A DNA stretch of 64,000 bases from an uncultured Bacteroidales bacterium (GCA_900315335.1 OMYR01000017.1:28011-92010), one strand, 5' to 3'; positions 26,001-35,548 are shown, counted from the stretch's first letter. The notes: generated from the letters alone by a model not told the origin. Translations and numbers: made by a program.

Positions 26001-26726
26001 ATGAAAATTAAAAGCATAATAATAGCAACTGTTTTATTGGTATTTGGCTGCTGCAAAACTGCCACAGCCCAACTATTCAAAGCCAATGTGTCGGCAGGTT
26101 TTGCTATTTCGCAGATTGACGGCGATGAACTCTATGGCTTTAAGCATTTGGGTTTTTCGGGTGGTGTTGGAGTTATGATGCCGATAATTCCAGACAAGAC
26201 CGATGAGGGTTTTCAGTTATCCACCGAAATACTTTTATCACAACGTGGGGCAACAAACAACCATCTTACCGACCCGTTTGAATATCATTGTAATTTGACT
26301 TATATAGATGTGCCGTTAATGATTCATTATGTGGATAAACGTGGAGGTGTTACACTTGGAGCAGGTATTCAATACGGCAGATTAATTTCCACAAAAGAAT
26401 CTTGGACATTGTACGATACTATGATAAATGGTATGGATAGACCGCTGAATATAAACGACCATAATTTTAAGAAAAATGATTTGTCTGTCGTTGCTGATTT
26501 TCGTTTTACGATTTGGAGAAATTTCAAATTTGATGTGCGTTGGCAGTATTCGTTATTGCCGATTAGAAAAGACGTAGGCTTTTTTAATTCGTACAATCCC
26601 GATGATGACTATTACAAATCGTGGTATCGAGACTACAAAACACATAGTTTGACTTTCAAAGTCATATATGTGTTCAACGAAGACAATGATACGTACCATC
26701 GTACCAAGTACCGCAGAAGAAGATAA
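26001..26726 (+). CDS. PorT-like outer-membrane beta-barrel protein
   Basis: A 241-residue protein with a signal peptide ending at TATAQ (residue 24). The mature part alternates hydrophobic residues as in an eight-strand outer-membrane barrel (ANVSAGFAISQIDGDEL, FSGGVGVMMPI, TYIDVPLMIHYV, GVTLGAGIQYGRL, SLTFKVIYVF). This resembles the PorT/OMP_b-brl_2 family, in which PorT supports type IX secretion. A specific PorT role is inference. It follows trmH by 42 bases. Its C-terminal basic tail HRTKYRRRR is unusual for a barrel. Confidence 0.72.
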   Translation: MKIKSIIIATVLLVFGCCKTATAQLFKANVSAGFAISQIDGDELYGFKHLGFSGGVGVMMPIIPDKTDEGFQLSTEILLSQRGATNNHLTDPFEYHCNLTYIDVPLMIHYVDKRGGVTLGAGIQYGRLISTKESWTLYDTMINGMDRPLNINDHNFKKNDLSVVADFRFTIWRNFKFDVRWQYSLLPIRKDVGFFNSYNPDDDYYKSWYRDYKTHSLTFKVIYVFNEDNDTYHRTKYRRRR

Positions 26727-26809
26727 AGACAAAATTTTCTTGTTGCGTGTTACAAATCACGTTTTTTCAAACAAAATAATATTTTCAACACAATAATACG
26801 ACTACAATA

Positions 26810-27277
26810 ATGATTACCGCTTTATTTCCCGGCTCGTTTGACCCCGTAACCAAGGGACACGAATCCATAGTAAAGAAAGCCTTGCCTATGTTTGACAAGA
26901 TAATTGTGGCAATAGGCGAGAATACGATGAAAAAGAACTCTATGTTTTCATTGGAGCAGCGATTACAATGGTTGAAAGACACTTTTGGAAATTATGACAA
27001 GGTGCTGATAGATTCGTATTCGTGTTTGACAACGGATTATTGCAAGGCGAAAAATGTGAAATACATATTAAGAGGTTTGAGAGACACGGCGGATTTTCAG
27101 TACGAGAAAAACATAGCCGATGTGAATACAATGCTTGATTCGGAGATTGAAACGGTTTTTTTACTTGCCGATAAGCAAGAAACAAATATATCGTCTTCGG
27201 TTGTAAGAGAGATGTTATTATTTGGAAAAGACGTCAAAGAATTTATTCCAAAGGGAGTGATTATTCCCCATAAATAA
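26810..27277 (+). CDS. coaD: Phosphopantetheine adenylyltransferase
   Basis: A 155-residue nucleotidyltransferase making dephospho-CoA from 4'-phosphopantetheine and ATP. PGSFDPVTKGH at 7-17 includes the T-x-G-H nucleotide motif. YILRGLRDTADFQYE near 80-94 and TNISSSVVREM near 126-136 are the other conserved blocks. Normal CoaD length. Preceded by the barrel gene by 83 bases; followed by array 8. Confidence 0.95.
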   Translation: MITALFPGSFDPVTKGHESIVKKALPMFDKIIVAIGENTMKKNSMFSLEQRLQWLKDTFGNYDKVLIDSYSCLTTDYCKAKNVKYILRGLRDTADFQYEKNIADVNTMLDSEIETVFLLADKQETNISSSVVREMLLFGKDVKEFIPKGVIIPHK

Positions 27278-27292
27278 GTCATAAAATTTTAA

Positions 27293-27382
27293 GACTGATT
27301 AGCAAATTAGTGTTAAACATCAGCAAAATAATGTGAGAAACTATTTTATTAGTGTTTAACACTAATTTTTTGGTATGTGATA
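27293..27382. repeat. 21-bp repeat array 8
   Basis: Four units, including one perfect dyad TTAGTGTTTAACACTAA (27349-27365 region, 8+1+8). Other cores: TTAGTGTTAAACATCAG and TAATGTGAGAAACTATT. It lies between coaD and the sigma-factor promoter. Confidence 0.88.
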
Positions 27383-27454
27383 AACGAAAAACGATTGGAT
27401 TATTTTTGCATTTTTTAACTGTTGTTGAAAAATACAGGAGTGCAAAAAATTATC

Positions 27455-27462
27455 TATATTTG
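27455..27462 (+). promoter_or_regulatory. -7 box for the ECF sigma/membrane protein pair
   Basis: TATATTTG, matching TAnnTTTG. It favours ATG 27498 over the in-frame TTG at 27480 as the sigma start. Confidence 0.6.
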
Positions 27463-27497
27463 CAAAAAGTTATGTTTGATTGTGTCTGAGAATTGAA

Positions 27498-28034
27498 ATG
27501 GAGTTGAGCGACAAAGAAATAATCGAGGGTTGCAAAAACAATGACAGAAAATGTCAGCAGTTGTTGTATGACAGATATTCAAGTGTCTTGTTTGGTGTTT
27601 GTCTTAAAAATTCTAAATGTAAGGAAGACGCCGAAGATATTTTTCAAGATGCTTTCGTGAAACTCTACGCCAACTTGGATAAATTTTCTTACTTGGGAAG
27701 TTTTGAGGGTTGGTTAAGAACTTTTTTTACTCGCGTTGCTTGGAACTACTATCGGGACAGAAAAGATAAGTATTTTAGGATTGAGTTGAATGAAACCAAT
27801 GCTCCGACTCACGAAAATATTGTTTTGGAGGATTATTCAAACGAACAATTGATTAATTGCTTGCAAAGATTGGACGATAAGGAGAGAATAATTTTGGTTT
27901 CGTTTGTTATAGAAAATCGTTCGTGGGAAGAGATTGCCAAAAATATGAATTTGGAAGTTGCGACGGTGAGATCGATGTGTTCAAGAGCGAAGAAAAAATT
28001 GTTGCAAATGTTTTATAATATGGAAAGGATGTAA
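27498..28034 (+). CDS. ECF-type RNA polymerase sigma factor
   Basis: A 178-residue ECF sigma factor. Region 2 is KEDAEDIFQDAFVKLYANL; region 4 is RSWEEIAKNMNLEVATVRSMCSRAKKKL. The frame opens at TTG 27480, but the -7 box at 27455 and the ATG at 27498 favour the shorter protein. It is separated by only 3 bases from a membrane protein gene, the usual position of an anti-sigma factor, which suggests that partner controls it. Confidence 0.9.
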   Translation: MELSDKEIIEGCKNNDRKCQQLLYDRYSSVLFGVCLKNSKCKEDAEDIFQDAFVKLYANLDKFSYLGSFEGWLRTFFTRVAWNYYRDRKDKYFRIELNETNAPTHENIVLEDYSNEQLINCLQRLDDKERIILVSFVIENRSWEEIAKNMNLEVATVRSMCSRAKKKLLQMFYNMERM

Positions 28035-28037
28035 GAA

Positions 28038-28895
28038 ATGAAAATAGACGAGGATAAAATTTTTGAGCAATTGTCCGAACGTTTGAAGGATTACAAGCAA
28101 GAACCTGACAAACGATTATGGACGAATATTGAAAAGCAAATATCTAAGCCCAAGATGTCTGCCATAAAGGTTTTAACCATTGCAGGCGGCTTGATATTGG
28201 TTGGCGTTGTATGTGCTGTTGCTTTTGCCCCGATGAAAGCAGCAAAACAAGAGCCGAAAATGGTTGCAAAAAATATTAAAACTCCGAAAATTGCAGCCGA
28301 TAGGGTAGAAAGTACAGCAGTAGTACAAGACAAGGAGATTTTAACAGATATTAGTGAAAAAACTGCCGAAAAGACGATAGTAAAAACACAATCTTGCCCT
28401 GCAACAATTACGGATATTGATAAAGTTAGTGAAAAGAAAACTGAAAATTCAACATCGCAAATTAGCAATACACCTGCCGTTGTAAAAGTTGAGCCTCAAA
28501 TTCCGACGAAAAAAGATACTCAAAAGCCAAAAACAACAACTAATAATAGCGTAACACAAGTTGAGAATAAGGTTTCAAAGGGTGGTGGCAATCCAAGTGA
28601 AATGGAGGAAACAAATGAACTTGTTGTTATGCCGAATGCTTTTCAGCCGAATAGTAATGATGAGAAGTTAAATACTTTCAAGCCTATGTATCATAAGGAA
28701 TTGAGAAGTTTTGAGATGCAGATTTATGCTCGCAACGGTATGAAGGTCTTTAATTCAAAGGACGTCAATTATGGTTGGAATGGAGAGATAAAAGGCAAGA
28801 CTGCCGACAAGGGAACATACGTTTATTATATTCAATACGAAGATATGAACGGCAAAGTGTATCAAAAGAAAGGTACTTTATGGTTGCATAGGTAG
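28038..28895 (+). CDS. Single-pass membrane protein with gliding-motility/T9SS type B-like C-terminal domain
   Basis: A 285-residue protein. Residues 1-40 are a charged cytoplasmic part (QEPDKRLWTNIEKQI); one helix lies at 42-64; 65-195 is a long Lys/Thr/Pro-rich linker. Residues 196-285 look like the gliding motility-associated C-terminal (CHU_C) domain: VMPNAFQPNSNDE, FEMQIYARNGMKVF, YGWNGEIKGKTADKGTYVYYIQY. That domain is normally the type B sorting signal of type IX-secreted proteins. Position and topology are those of an anti-sigma factor, but I see no named anti-sigma domain. Being membrane-anchored with no cleavable signal, it is probably not itself secreted. Confidence 0.8.
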   Translation: MKIDEDKIFEQLSERLKDYKQEPDKRLWTNIEKQISKPKMSAIKVLTIAGGLILVGVVCAVAFAPMKAAKQEPKMVAKNIKTPKIAADRVESTAVVQDKEILTDISEKTAEKTIVKTQSCPATITDIDKVSEKKTENSTSQISNTPAVVKVEPQIPTKKDTQKPKTTTNNSVTQVENKVSKGGGNPSEMEETNELVVMPNAFQPNSNDEKLNTFKPMYHKELRSFEMQIYARNGMKVFNSKDVNYGWNGEIKGKTADKGTYVYYIQYEDMNGKVYQKKGTLWLHR

Positions 28896-28970
28896 TGAGA
28901 ATTATGGGATTGGAGTCAAGGAAAAAAGGAAAACGATAGTATTTTTGATAATTGCAAGTAGCGTTTTAGT

Positions 28971-29020
28971 GCAAAATGTGTTTTATAGAGTATTCTTTAA
29001 GACACATTTTGTTGTTTTTT
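28971..29020 (+). terminator. Terminator of the sigma/membrane protein operon
   Basis: 10-bp stem CAAAATGTGT / ACACATTTTG around a 20-base loop, followed by TTGTTTTTT. Confidence 0.75.
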
Positions 29021-29031
29021 ACATAAAAAAC

Positions 29032-29062
29032 TTTGTCAAACGGGAAAAATATTTTAATTTTG
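29032..29062 (+). promoter_or_regulatory. Canonical promoter for the GDP-mannose gene
   Basis: TTTG (29032-29035), 19-base spacer, TAATTTTG (29055-29062). AAGGAGGA follows at 29073-29080 but is 34 bases from the ATG, too far to be a ribosome site. Confidence 0.75.
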
Positions 29063-29114
29063 TAACTCCATTAAGGAGGAGTACTATAAGTAACATAACA
29101 TTAAACTTTGTGTA

Positions 29115-30212
29115 ATGGATTTGAATAAAAACAATTATTGCGTGATAATGGCAGGCGGTATCGGGTCAAGGTTTTGGCCTATGTCGCGTACGGAAAAACC
29201 TAAACAGTTCCTTGACGTAATGGGTGTGGGAGAAAGTCTGTTGCAGATGACTTATCATCGCTTTGAAAAGATTTGTCCAAAAAACAATATATACATTGTA
29301 ACAAGTGCTGTTTATAAAGATTTGGTTAAACAACAACTTAAAGGTATTGAAGACGACAGAATAATTTGCGAACCGACCCGAAGAAATACTGCTCCGTGTA
29401 TAGCGTATGCCAATTTCAGAATTTTGAATCAAAATCCGCAAGCAAATATTATCGTTGCTCCGTCTGACCACCTTATATTAAAAGAAGACAAATTCATTGA
29501 CATTATCAACAAGGCTTTGGACGTTGCAAAGGATAACGATATATTGATAACATTGGGTATCAAGCCATCTTATCCGAATACGGGTTATGGTTACATTCAG
29601 TACTACAGAGTGGCAAGTTTGCAAAGCGATAATAATTTCAAGAAAGTCAAACTCTTTACCGAAAAACCTAACCTTGAAATGGCACAAATGTTTATTGACA
29701 GTGGCGATTTTTTGTGGAATGCCGGTATCTTTGTTTGGTCTTTGAATGCTATCAATAATGCGTTGCATGAGTTCTTACCTGATGTTTTCAATGCCTTTAA
29801 TTCCGGTAGGGAACTTATAGGAACAGAAAAAGAAATGGATTTTATCAATGAGATTTATACTTCATGTCAATCCATTTCAATAGATTACGGCGTTATGGAA
29901 AAGGCCGCTAATGTTTATGTGATGCCTTCCGATTTCGGTTGGAGTGATGTAGGAACGTGGAAAGCGTTGTATGAAGTCAGAAAGAAAGATGCTAACGGTA
30001 ACAGTATTACTGGCAAAAACGTTATGGTTTATAATTCCAAAAATAACGTAATAACTGTTGATGATAATAAATTGGCTGTCATTCAAGGAATGGACGATTA
30101 TATTATTGTTAATTCAGCCAATGTGCTTTTGATTTGTAAAAAAGACGAAGAACAACGTGTAAAACAGTTTTTGACTGATATTGAAGTTCAAAAAGGAAAA
30201 GAATATTTATAA
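29115..30212 (+). CDS. Mannose-1-phosphate guanylyltransferase
   Basis: A 365-residue nucleotidyltransferase making GDP-mannose from mannose-1-phosphate and GTP for polysaccharide synthesis. The signature AGGIGSRFWPMSRTEKPKQF is at 13-32. APSDHLI holds the metal-binding Asp. FTEKPN and WNAGIFVW are further ManC marks. There is no C-terminal phosphomannose isomerase domain, so it is the short monofunctional form. It is followed 25 bases later by asnS and may be cotranscribed with it. Confidence 0.93.
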   Translation: MDLNKNNYCVIMAGGIGSRFWPMSRTEKPKQFLDVMGVGESLLQMTYHRFEKICPKNNIYIVTSAVYKDLVKQQLKGIEDDRIICEPTRRNTAPCIAYANFRILNQNPQANIIVAPSDHLILKEDKFIDIINKALDVAKDNDILITLGIKPSYPNTGYGYIQYYRVASLQSDNNFKKVKLFTEKPNLEMAQMFIDSGDFLWNAGIFVWSLNAINNALHEFLPDVFNAFNSGRELIGTEKEMDFINEIYTSCQSISIDYGVMEKAANVYVMPSDFGWSDVGTWKALYEVRKKDANGNSITGKNVMVYNSKNNVITVDDNKLAVIQGMDDYIIVNSANVLLICKKDEEQRVKQFLTDIEVQKGKEYL

Positions 30213-30237
30213 TAGATATATAATAGAAAAATAAATA

Positions 30238-31641
30238 ATGGAAGCAAGAAGAATTGAAATAAAAGAATTGTTTTGCGAAAATGCAAAGCAATGGATTTCT
30301 CAGGATGTTTGTGTAAAAGGTTGGGTTAGAACCAAACGAGGTAATAAAAGTGTTGCATTTATTGCATTGAATGACGGTAGTACGATAAAAAATATTCAGA
30401 TTGTTGCTGATGTTGCCAATTTTAGTGAAGATATATTGAATCAAATTACAACAGGTGCATGTATTTGTGCTGTTGGTAAATTGGTTGAATCTATGGGTAA
30501 AGGTCAGAGTGTGGAAATTCAGGCAAATAGCATAGAGATATACGGCACGGCAGACCCTCAGACATATCCTTTGCAGAAAAAAGGACATAGTTTGGAGTTT
30601 TTGAGAGGTATTGCTCATTTAAGACCAAGAACAAATACCTTCGGAGCAGTGTTGCGTATTAGACACAATATGGCTTTTGCAATACATAAATATTTTAATG
30701 ACAAAGGTTTCTTTTATTGGCATTCTCCACTTATCACGGCTTCTGATTGCGAAGGAGCAGGAGAGATGTTTCAAGTAACGACTTTGGATTTGGACAACAC
30801 TCCAAAGAACGAACAAGGCAAAACAGATTACACGCAGGATTTCTTTGGACAAAGTACTTTTTTGACTGTATCTGGTCAGTTGGAAGGAGAGTTGGGTGCA
30901 ACATCAATTGGTAAGATATACACTTTTGGACCTACGTTTAGAGCCGAGAATAGTAACACCCCGCGCCATTTGGCTGAGTTTTGGATGATAGAACCAGAGA
31001 TGGCTTTCTATGACATCAACGACAATATGGATTTGGCAGAGGACTTTATAAAATATTTGGTTCGTTACGCTTTGGATAATTGTAAAGACGATATAGCCTT
31101 TTTGAATGATATGTATGATAAAGATTTAATCAATCGTTTGGAAAGTGTATTGAAAGAAGACTTTGTCCGTTTGCCGTACAAAGAAGCCATAGATATTTTG
31201 GAAAAGAGCGGACATAAATTTGAAGTGTCGGTATCTTGGGGAATGGATTTGCAAAGCGAACATGAGAGGTATTTAGTTGAACAGCATTTCAAACGTCCGG
31301 TTATTTTAATTGATTGGCCTAAGGAAATAAAGTCTTTCTATATGAAACAGAATGATGACGGAAAGACCGTAAGAGGTATGGACGTTTTGTTCCCTCAGAT
31401 TGGTGAGATTATAGGTGGTAGCGAACGTGAGGCAGATTACAATAAACTTGTTACCCGTATGAAGGAATTGAATATGAATATGGAGCATTATCAATGGTAC
31501 TTAGATACTCGTAGATTTGGTTCGGCTCCTCATAGCGGTTTCGGTTTAGGCTTTGAGCGTTTGTTGCTATTTGTAACAGGTATGGCAAATATCAGAGATG
31601 TTATACCTTTTGCCCGCTTCCCTAAGAATGCAATGTTTTAA
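30238..31641 (+). CDS. asnS: Asparaginyl-tRNA synthetase
   Basis: A 467-residue class IIb synthetase. The N-terminal OB fold (residues 15-110, [22 protein letters not shown]) binds the anticodon. Motif 2 includes [21 protein letters not shown], and motif 3 is [10 protein letters not shown] at 434-443. The residue after the motif 2 Arg and the EFWMIEPE segment fit AsnRS rather than AspRS. Its presence means Asn-tRNA is made directly. Confidence 0.96.
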   Translation: MEARRIEIKELFCENAKQWISQDVCVKGWVRTKRGNKSVAFIALNDGSTIKNIQIVADVANFSEDILNQITTGACICAVGKLVESMGKGQSVEIQANSIEIYGTADPQTYPLQKKGHSLEFLRGIAHLRPRTNTFGAVLRIRHNMAFAIHKYFNDKGFFYWHSPLITASDCEGAGEMFQVTTLDLDNTPKNEQGKTDYTQDFFGQSTFLTVSGQLEGELGATSIGKIYTFGPTFRAENSNTPRHLAEFWMIEPEMAFYDINDNMDLAEDFIKYLVRYALDNCKDDIAFLNDMYDKDLINRLESVLKEDFVRLPYKEAIDILEKSGHKFEVSVSWGMDLQSEHERYLVEQHFKRPVILIDWPKEIKSFYMKQNDDGKTVRGMDVLFPQIGEIIGGSEREADYNKLVTRMKELNMNMEHYQWYLDTRRFGSAPHSGFGLGFERLLLFVTGMANIRDVIPFARFPKNAMF

Positions 31642-31665
31642 GATTTATATAGATTAAATAAAATT

Positions 31666-33075
31666 ATGGTGTCAAATTCTCTAACAACCAAGATGCAGCA
31701 AAAGTTTGCTCCTTCGCAGATTCAGTATATGAAACTGCTGCAACTTCCGTCTGCTTCTTTGGAAGATAGGATAAAGGAGGAAATTGAGAAAAATCCGTTG
31801 TTAGAAGAAGATGACCAACAAACAAAAGACGATACATCAATAGAAATTCCACGCATTAAGACCGATTCAAATGGTAAAGTGAGTACAAAAAATGTAGAAA
31901 AGAAAACAGAAGGATTTAAGGTCGATCCCGGTTCTTTTAATGCACAAGAAAATTCTATGTATGAAAGTCTTTTGGAACAGTTGGGCTTAGTTGATTTAAC
32001 GGATACCGAATACGAAATTGGAAAAGAGATAATCGGCAACATCAATGAGAATGGTTACCTAACAAGAACCGTAGATGCGTTGGCTGACGATTATTTCTTT
32101 TCTCATTCGCAAGAGATAGAAACAAGTCAAATAGAGAATGTGTTGAAGATTATTCAGTCATTCGAACCGTCCGGTGTGGGGGCAAGAGATTTGAAAGAGT
32201 GTCTGTCTTTGCAAATAAAGAGAATAAAACAAAAAGGAGAAGACATCAATCTTGCCAAGCAGATAATTCTGTCGGATAATCTATTTGAAATGTTTAAGAA
32301 TAAACAATACACGCAGCTTCTATCCAAACTCTCTTGCTCAAAGTCTGATTTGGAAAAAGCCGAAAGTATTATCCGCCAATTGAACCCTAAACCTTTTTCA
32401 GGAAGTGAAGGAATTTACGAAAACGTTTATGTAACCCCCGATTTCTATATTTGGAATAATGAAGGTAAGGTTGAATTTCAATTAACAAAGACTTTTAATA
32501 AAACCGTTAAGTTATCGCAACATTACGTCAATATGCTTGACGATTTGAAGAAAAATCCGAAGAAAAAAGAAAATAAAGAAGCCATAGCTTTCATTAAAGA
32601 CAAGATTGACTCGGCTAATGAATTTATGTTGTCCTTGCAACGTAGAGATGAAACATTAGTAAAAGTTATGGCGGCAATAATTAAATTCAATTATGCTTAT
32701 TTCCTTGACGGGGATATAACTAAACTAAAACCTATGCGATTGGTGGATATTGCTCAAATGACAGATAATGATATTTCTACAATCTCACGATTTGCATCAA
32801 ACAAATATGCTCAAACGCATTTCGGATTATTCCAAATAAAAAAATTCTTCTCAAACGCTGTTGAAGATGAACAAGGTAATCAGATTTCTTCTGACACCAT
32901 AAAGCAAGCACTAAGCAAAATAATAGCCACGGAGAATAAACAAAATCCATATCCTGACGAAAAATTGGTAGAATTGCTCAAAGGCGAAGGTTATGTACTT
33001 GCAAGAAGAACAATTGCCAAATATAGAGATTTGTTAGGTATTCCCGTAGCAAGACTTAGAAAAACTATTAATTAA
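31666..33075 (+). CDS. rpoN: RNA polymerase sigma-54 factor
   Basis: A 469-residue sigma-54. Region I is the glutamine/leucine-rich start (TTKMQQKFAPSQIQYMKLLQLPS, with activator contact), then an acidic region II. The core-binding domain spans about 110-330. The C-terminal RpoN box ARRTIAKYR at 446-454 reads the -24 element. No sigma-54-dependent activator lies nearby. It is 24 bases after asnS. Confidence 0.96.
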   Translation: MVSNSLTTKMQQKFAPSQIQYMKLLQLPSASLEDRIKEEIEKNPLLEEDDQQTKDDTSIEIPRIKTDSNGKVSTKNVEKKTEGFKVDPGSFNAQENSMYESLLEQLGLVDLTDTEYEIGKEIIGNINENGYLTRTVDALADDYFFSHSQEIETSQIENVLKIIQSFEPSGVGARDLKECLSLQIKRIKQKGEDINLAKQIILSDNLFEMFKNKQYTQLLSKLSCSKSDLEKAESIIRQLNPKPFSGSEGIYENVYVTPDFYIWNNEGKVEFQLTKTFNKTVKLSQHYVNMLDDLKKNPKKKENKEAIAFIKDKIDSANEFMLSLQRRDETLVKVMAAIIKFNYAYFLDGDITKLKPMRLVDIAQMTDNDISTISRFASNKYAQTHFGLFQIKKFFSNAVEDEQGNQISSDTIKQALSKIIATENKQNPYPDEKLVELLKGEGYVLARRTIAKYRDLLGIPVARLRKTIN

Positions 33076-33127
33076 AATCAATTTATTGTTTAACCCAAAA
33101 CTATTAAAACAGAATTTATAGGCAAAT

Positions 33128-33733
33128 ATGGATCCCTTACCCGCTGAAAGAATATTGGCAAAGATATTTAGGACGGTATTTTCACCGTATATGCTGTCTT
33201 CATATATTTTTTTGTTTTGCTCTTATATGATTTTGGCTTGTAGGATATATTTTATTCTGTATCCGCAATTGTTTTTGGTGTTGTTATTATCCCAAATAGT
33301 AGCAACAGCACTCATACCTTATGTGTATACACGCTATATATCGACAAGCAGTACATCAAAACAAAGGCGAGATGTGTTGGCTTTTGCCCTTGTGGTAAGT
33401 ATAATAAATTTTCTTTTGCTTAAAAATTTTGTACCTCAGGCACTATTTACACCGATAGCGACTTCGTTCGTTATAACCTTTACGACAATAATCCTTTTGC
33501 TGATTCAATCTTATTTTACACAAATCAACTTGCATTGTACCGTTATCGGAGTTATTGTTGGTTTTGCGTTATTGATGCCGTATTACAAAACGTTTTTGTC
33601 GTTGTCGATTGTCTTGCTTGTTTCGGGCTTGGCATTGTCGGTTTATATTGTCTGCGGAAAAAGTAATCTAAAACAAATTTTATATTGTTTGATTACAGGA
33701 TTTTTATCGGTTGGAATTTCGTTGTTGTTGTAA
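33128..33733 (+). CDS. Integral membrane protein of unknown function
   Basis: A 201-residue protein with five to six hydrophobic helices (around 20-40, 44-66, 83-100, 107-128, 136-150, 158-173, 182-200) and few charged residues. A protein of this kind often follows rpoN in Bacteroidota genomes, but I cannot assign a function. It lacks recognisable PAP2 phosphatase motifs. Its TAA overlaps the ATG of the M23 peptidase by one base (TAATG at 33731), so the two are coupled. Confidence 0.75.
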   Translation: MDPLPAERILAKIFRTVFSPYMLSSYIFLFCSYMILACRIYFILYPQLFLVLLLSQIVATALIPYVYTRYISTSSTSKQRRDVLAFALVVSIINFLLLKNFVPQALFTPIATSFVITFTTIILLLIQSYFTQINLHCTVIGVIVGFALLMPYYKTFLSLSIVLLVSGLALSVYIVCGKSNLKQILYCLITGFLSVGISLLL

Positions 33734-34995
33734 TGAAAAAGAAAAAATACATATTATTATATATATTGACCCTTATATGTTTTTTTGACGCATTTGCTCA
33801 AAATCAAGAGGACAGGCATGCAAGAAACAAACGTATTGCCGATTCTTTATACTATGTTCATACGATAAAACCCCGTGAAGATAGTATTCGTCAGGCAAGA
33901 TTAATGGAAACGGCATCTAAGCATCAACAAATGCAGGATAATGACGAAAATACATTTGCTTCCAAATCTAAAAAAAAGAAAGGTGATAATAAAAAATTAG
34001 TCTCTCACACTAATTCAACGAATAGTGAGAAAAATTTATCAGTGTTAAACACTAAAAAACGTATATCGCAAGCCAATATTCCAACGACTTCCACTAATGC
34101 GACGGCTGATACATCAAAGAGAAAAAATTGTACAAAAGTACCTTGTACGACATTATACCAAAACACATGGTTCTCCGAAAGAGTAAAATCGGAGAAAGTC
34201 TCTTTGAAAGATATACCGGATGAAGTTACCTTGAAACTCTGCGGCAAAAATTCGACCGATAAATTCGTTTTCCCTTGTAAAGGTATAAAGACTTCGGGAT
34301 ATGGTTGGCGTTGGGGACGTCCTCATACGGGAATAGATATTGCACTTCGCACGGGAGATAAGATTTATGCTGCATTTGATGGTGTTGTCAGAGTTGCTAA
34401 ATATAATGGTGGTTATGGCAATATGGTGCTTATTCGCCATTATAATAACTTGGAAACTCTTTATGGCCATATGTCGGAAATAAAAGTTAAGGTCGGACAA
34501 GAGGTTAAAGCTGGTGATGTTATCGGACTCGGAGGTTCTACCGGCAGAAGCACAGGCCCGCATTTGCATTTTGAGTGTCGGTTGCTTTATGCGTGCTTTG
34601 ATCCAGAGTGGATTGTGGATATAAAAAATTTTGATTTGAAGACCAAATTGATTCGTATAGATAAGTCATATTTTGGAACGTCAGCCTCGCAAGCAGCATA
34701 CGACAAAAAAGAAAGCGTTACCAAACTTACAAAAGTAAATACACTGTTGGACGGAACGAAATATATATCGGATAAAGAATTGAATAAACTTATTGCCAAG
34801 AAAGAAAAGGAGATGAATCAGCCCGTTAAAATCAATAACGATGACAAAAGTACGTGGAGATATTATAGGATAAAAGAAGATGATACATTGGAGGGGATAA
34901 GTTTGAAATATAGGGTAACGATAGAAGATCTTGTGAAAATGAATAATCTTAAAGATAATAATCTAACGGTAGGAGCAAAGATTAGAATTAGATAA
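33733..34995 (+). CDS. Secreted M23 peptidase with C-terminal LysM domain
   Basis: A 420-residue envelope peptidoglycan peptidase. Signal peptide 1-23 (KKKKYILLYILTLICFFDAFAQ). Residues ~24-160 are a charged linker. The LytM/M23 core is at about 175-285 with zinc ligands in RPHTGIDI and GPHLHFE, plus LYGHMSE. A LysM domain is near 374-420 (YRIKEDDTLEGISLKYRVTIEDLVKMNNL). The frame is open 16 codons upstream, but ATG 33733 directly precedes the signal peptide. Three 21-bp repeat units lie in frame in the linker (33990-34063). Confidence 0.92.
   Translation: MKKKKYILLYILTLICFFDAFAQNQEDRHARNKRIADSLYYVHTIKPREDSIRQARLMETASKHQQMQDNDENTFASKSKKKKGDNKKLVSHTNSTNSEKNLSVLNTKKRISQANIPTTSTNATADTSKRKNCTKVPCTTLYQNTWFSERVKSEKVSLKDIPDEVTLKLCGKNSTDKFVFPCKGIKTSGYGWRWGRPHTGIDIALRTGDKIYAAFDGVVRVAKYNGGYGNMVLIRHYNNLETLYGHMSEIKVKVGQEVKAGDVIGLGGSTGRSTGPHLHFECRLLYACFDPEWIVDIKNFDLKTKLIRIDKSYFGTSASQAAYDKKESVTKLTKVNTLLDGTKYISDKELNKLIAKKEKEMNQPVKINNDDKSTWRYYRIKEDDTLEGISLKYRVTIEDLVKMNNLKDNNLTVGAKIRIR
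33990..34063. repeat. 21-bp repeat array inside the M23 peptidase gene
   Basis: Three 21-base units with cores TTAGTCTCTCACACTAA, CGAATAGTGAGAAAAAT and CAGTGTTAAACACTAAA. They encode seven residues each (KLVSHTN, STNSEKN, LSVLNTK), without stop codons, in the linker between signal peptide and M23 domain. Confidence 0.8.
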
Positions 34996-35041
34996 GATTA
35001 TATAAAAATAAAAACGAATAATACAAAAACGAATATATAAT

Positions 35042-35518
35042 ATGTCAAGTGAATTAAAGAATTTATCGTCGTACAATAAAGACGAAGTGCCTTCGGGCGA
35101 GAAATGTTCAATAGGAATAGTTGTTTCGGATTGGAATGATGAGATTACGAGCAATTTGCTTAAAGGTGCAATAGAAACATTGCTTCAACACGATACGGAT
35201 GAAAAGGATATATTGGTTGAGCATGTACCGGGAGCATACGAATTGCCGTTTGGAGCAAAGGCTTTGATAGATAGAAAAAAATTTGATGCCATAATATGTT
35301 TAGGTTGTATAATACAAGGCGAGACTCGTCATTTTGATTTTATAGCAGATGCTGTTGCCAATGGTATTATGAGAGTATCGTTGGACGAGGAGATACCTGT
35401 CGTTTTCGGCGTTTTAACAACCAACAATATAGAACAAGCAAGAGAAAGAAGCGGTGGTAGATTGGGGAACAAAGGTGTTGAAGCAGCTATAACGGCATTG
35501 AAGATGTCTGTTTTGTAA
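35042..35518 (+). CDS. ribH: 6,7-dimethyl-8-ribityllumazine synthase
   Basis: A 158-residue lumazine synthase, the penultimate riboflavin enzyme. PGAYELPFGAKAL at 63-75, LGCIIQGETRHFDFI at 87-101 (catalytic His97) and VVFGVLTTNNIEQARERS are the diagnostic blocks. No FMN riboswitch lies upstream; the gene follows the M23 peptidase by 46 bases. Other rib genes are not in the window. Confidence 0.96.
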   Translation: MSSELKNLSSYNKDEVPSGEKCSIGIVVSDWNDEITSNLLKGAIETLLQHDTDEKDILVEHVPGAYELPFGAKALIDRKKFDAIICLGCIIQGETRHFDFIADAVANGIMRVSLDEEIPVVFGVLTTNNIEQARERSGGRLGNKGVEAAITALKMSVL

Positions 35519-35548
35519 ATAAAAATCGCTGTTTGTTTATAGGAATAT

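Noticed and set aside
27480..27497. TTG start adding six residues to the ECF sigma factor
   Set aside because: An ATG at 27498 gives a normal ECF start, and the -7 box at 27455-27462 leaves a better leader.
30109..30618. Minus-strand 169-codon ORF across the GDP-mannose gene and asnS
   Set aside because: Overlaps two well-supported genes on the other strand; composition typical of an antisense frame.
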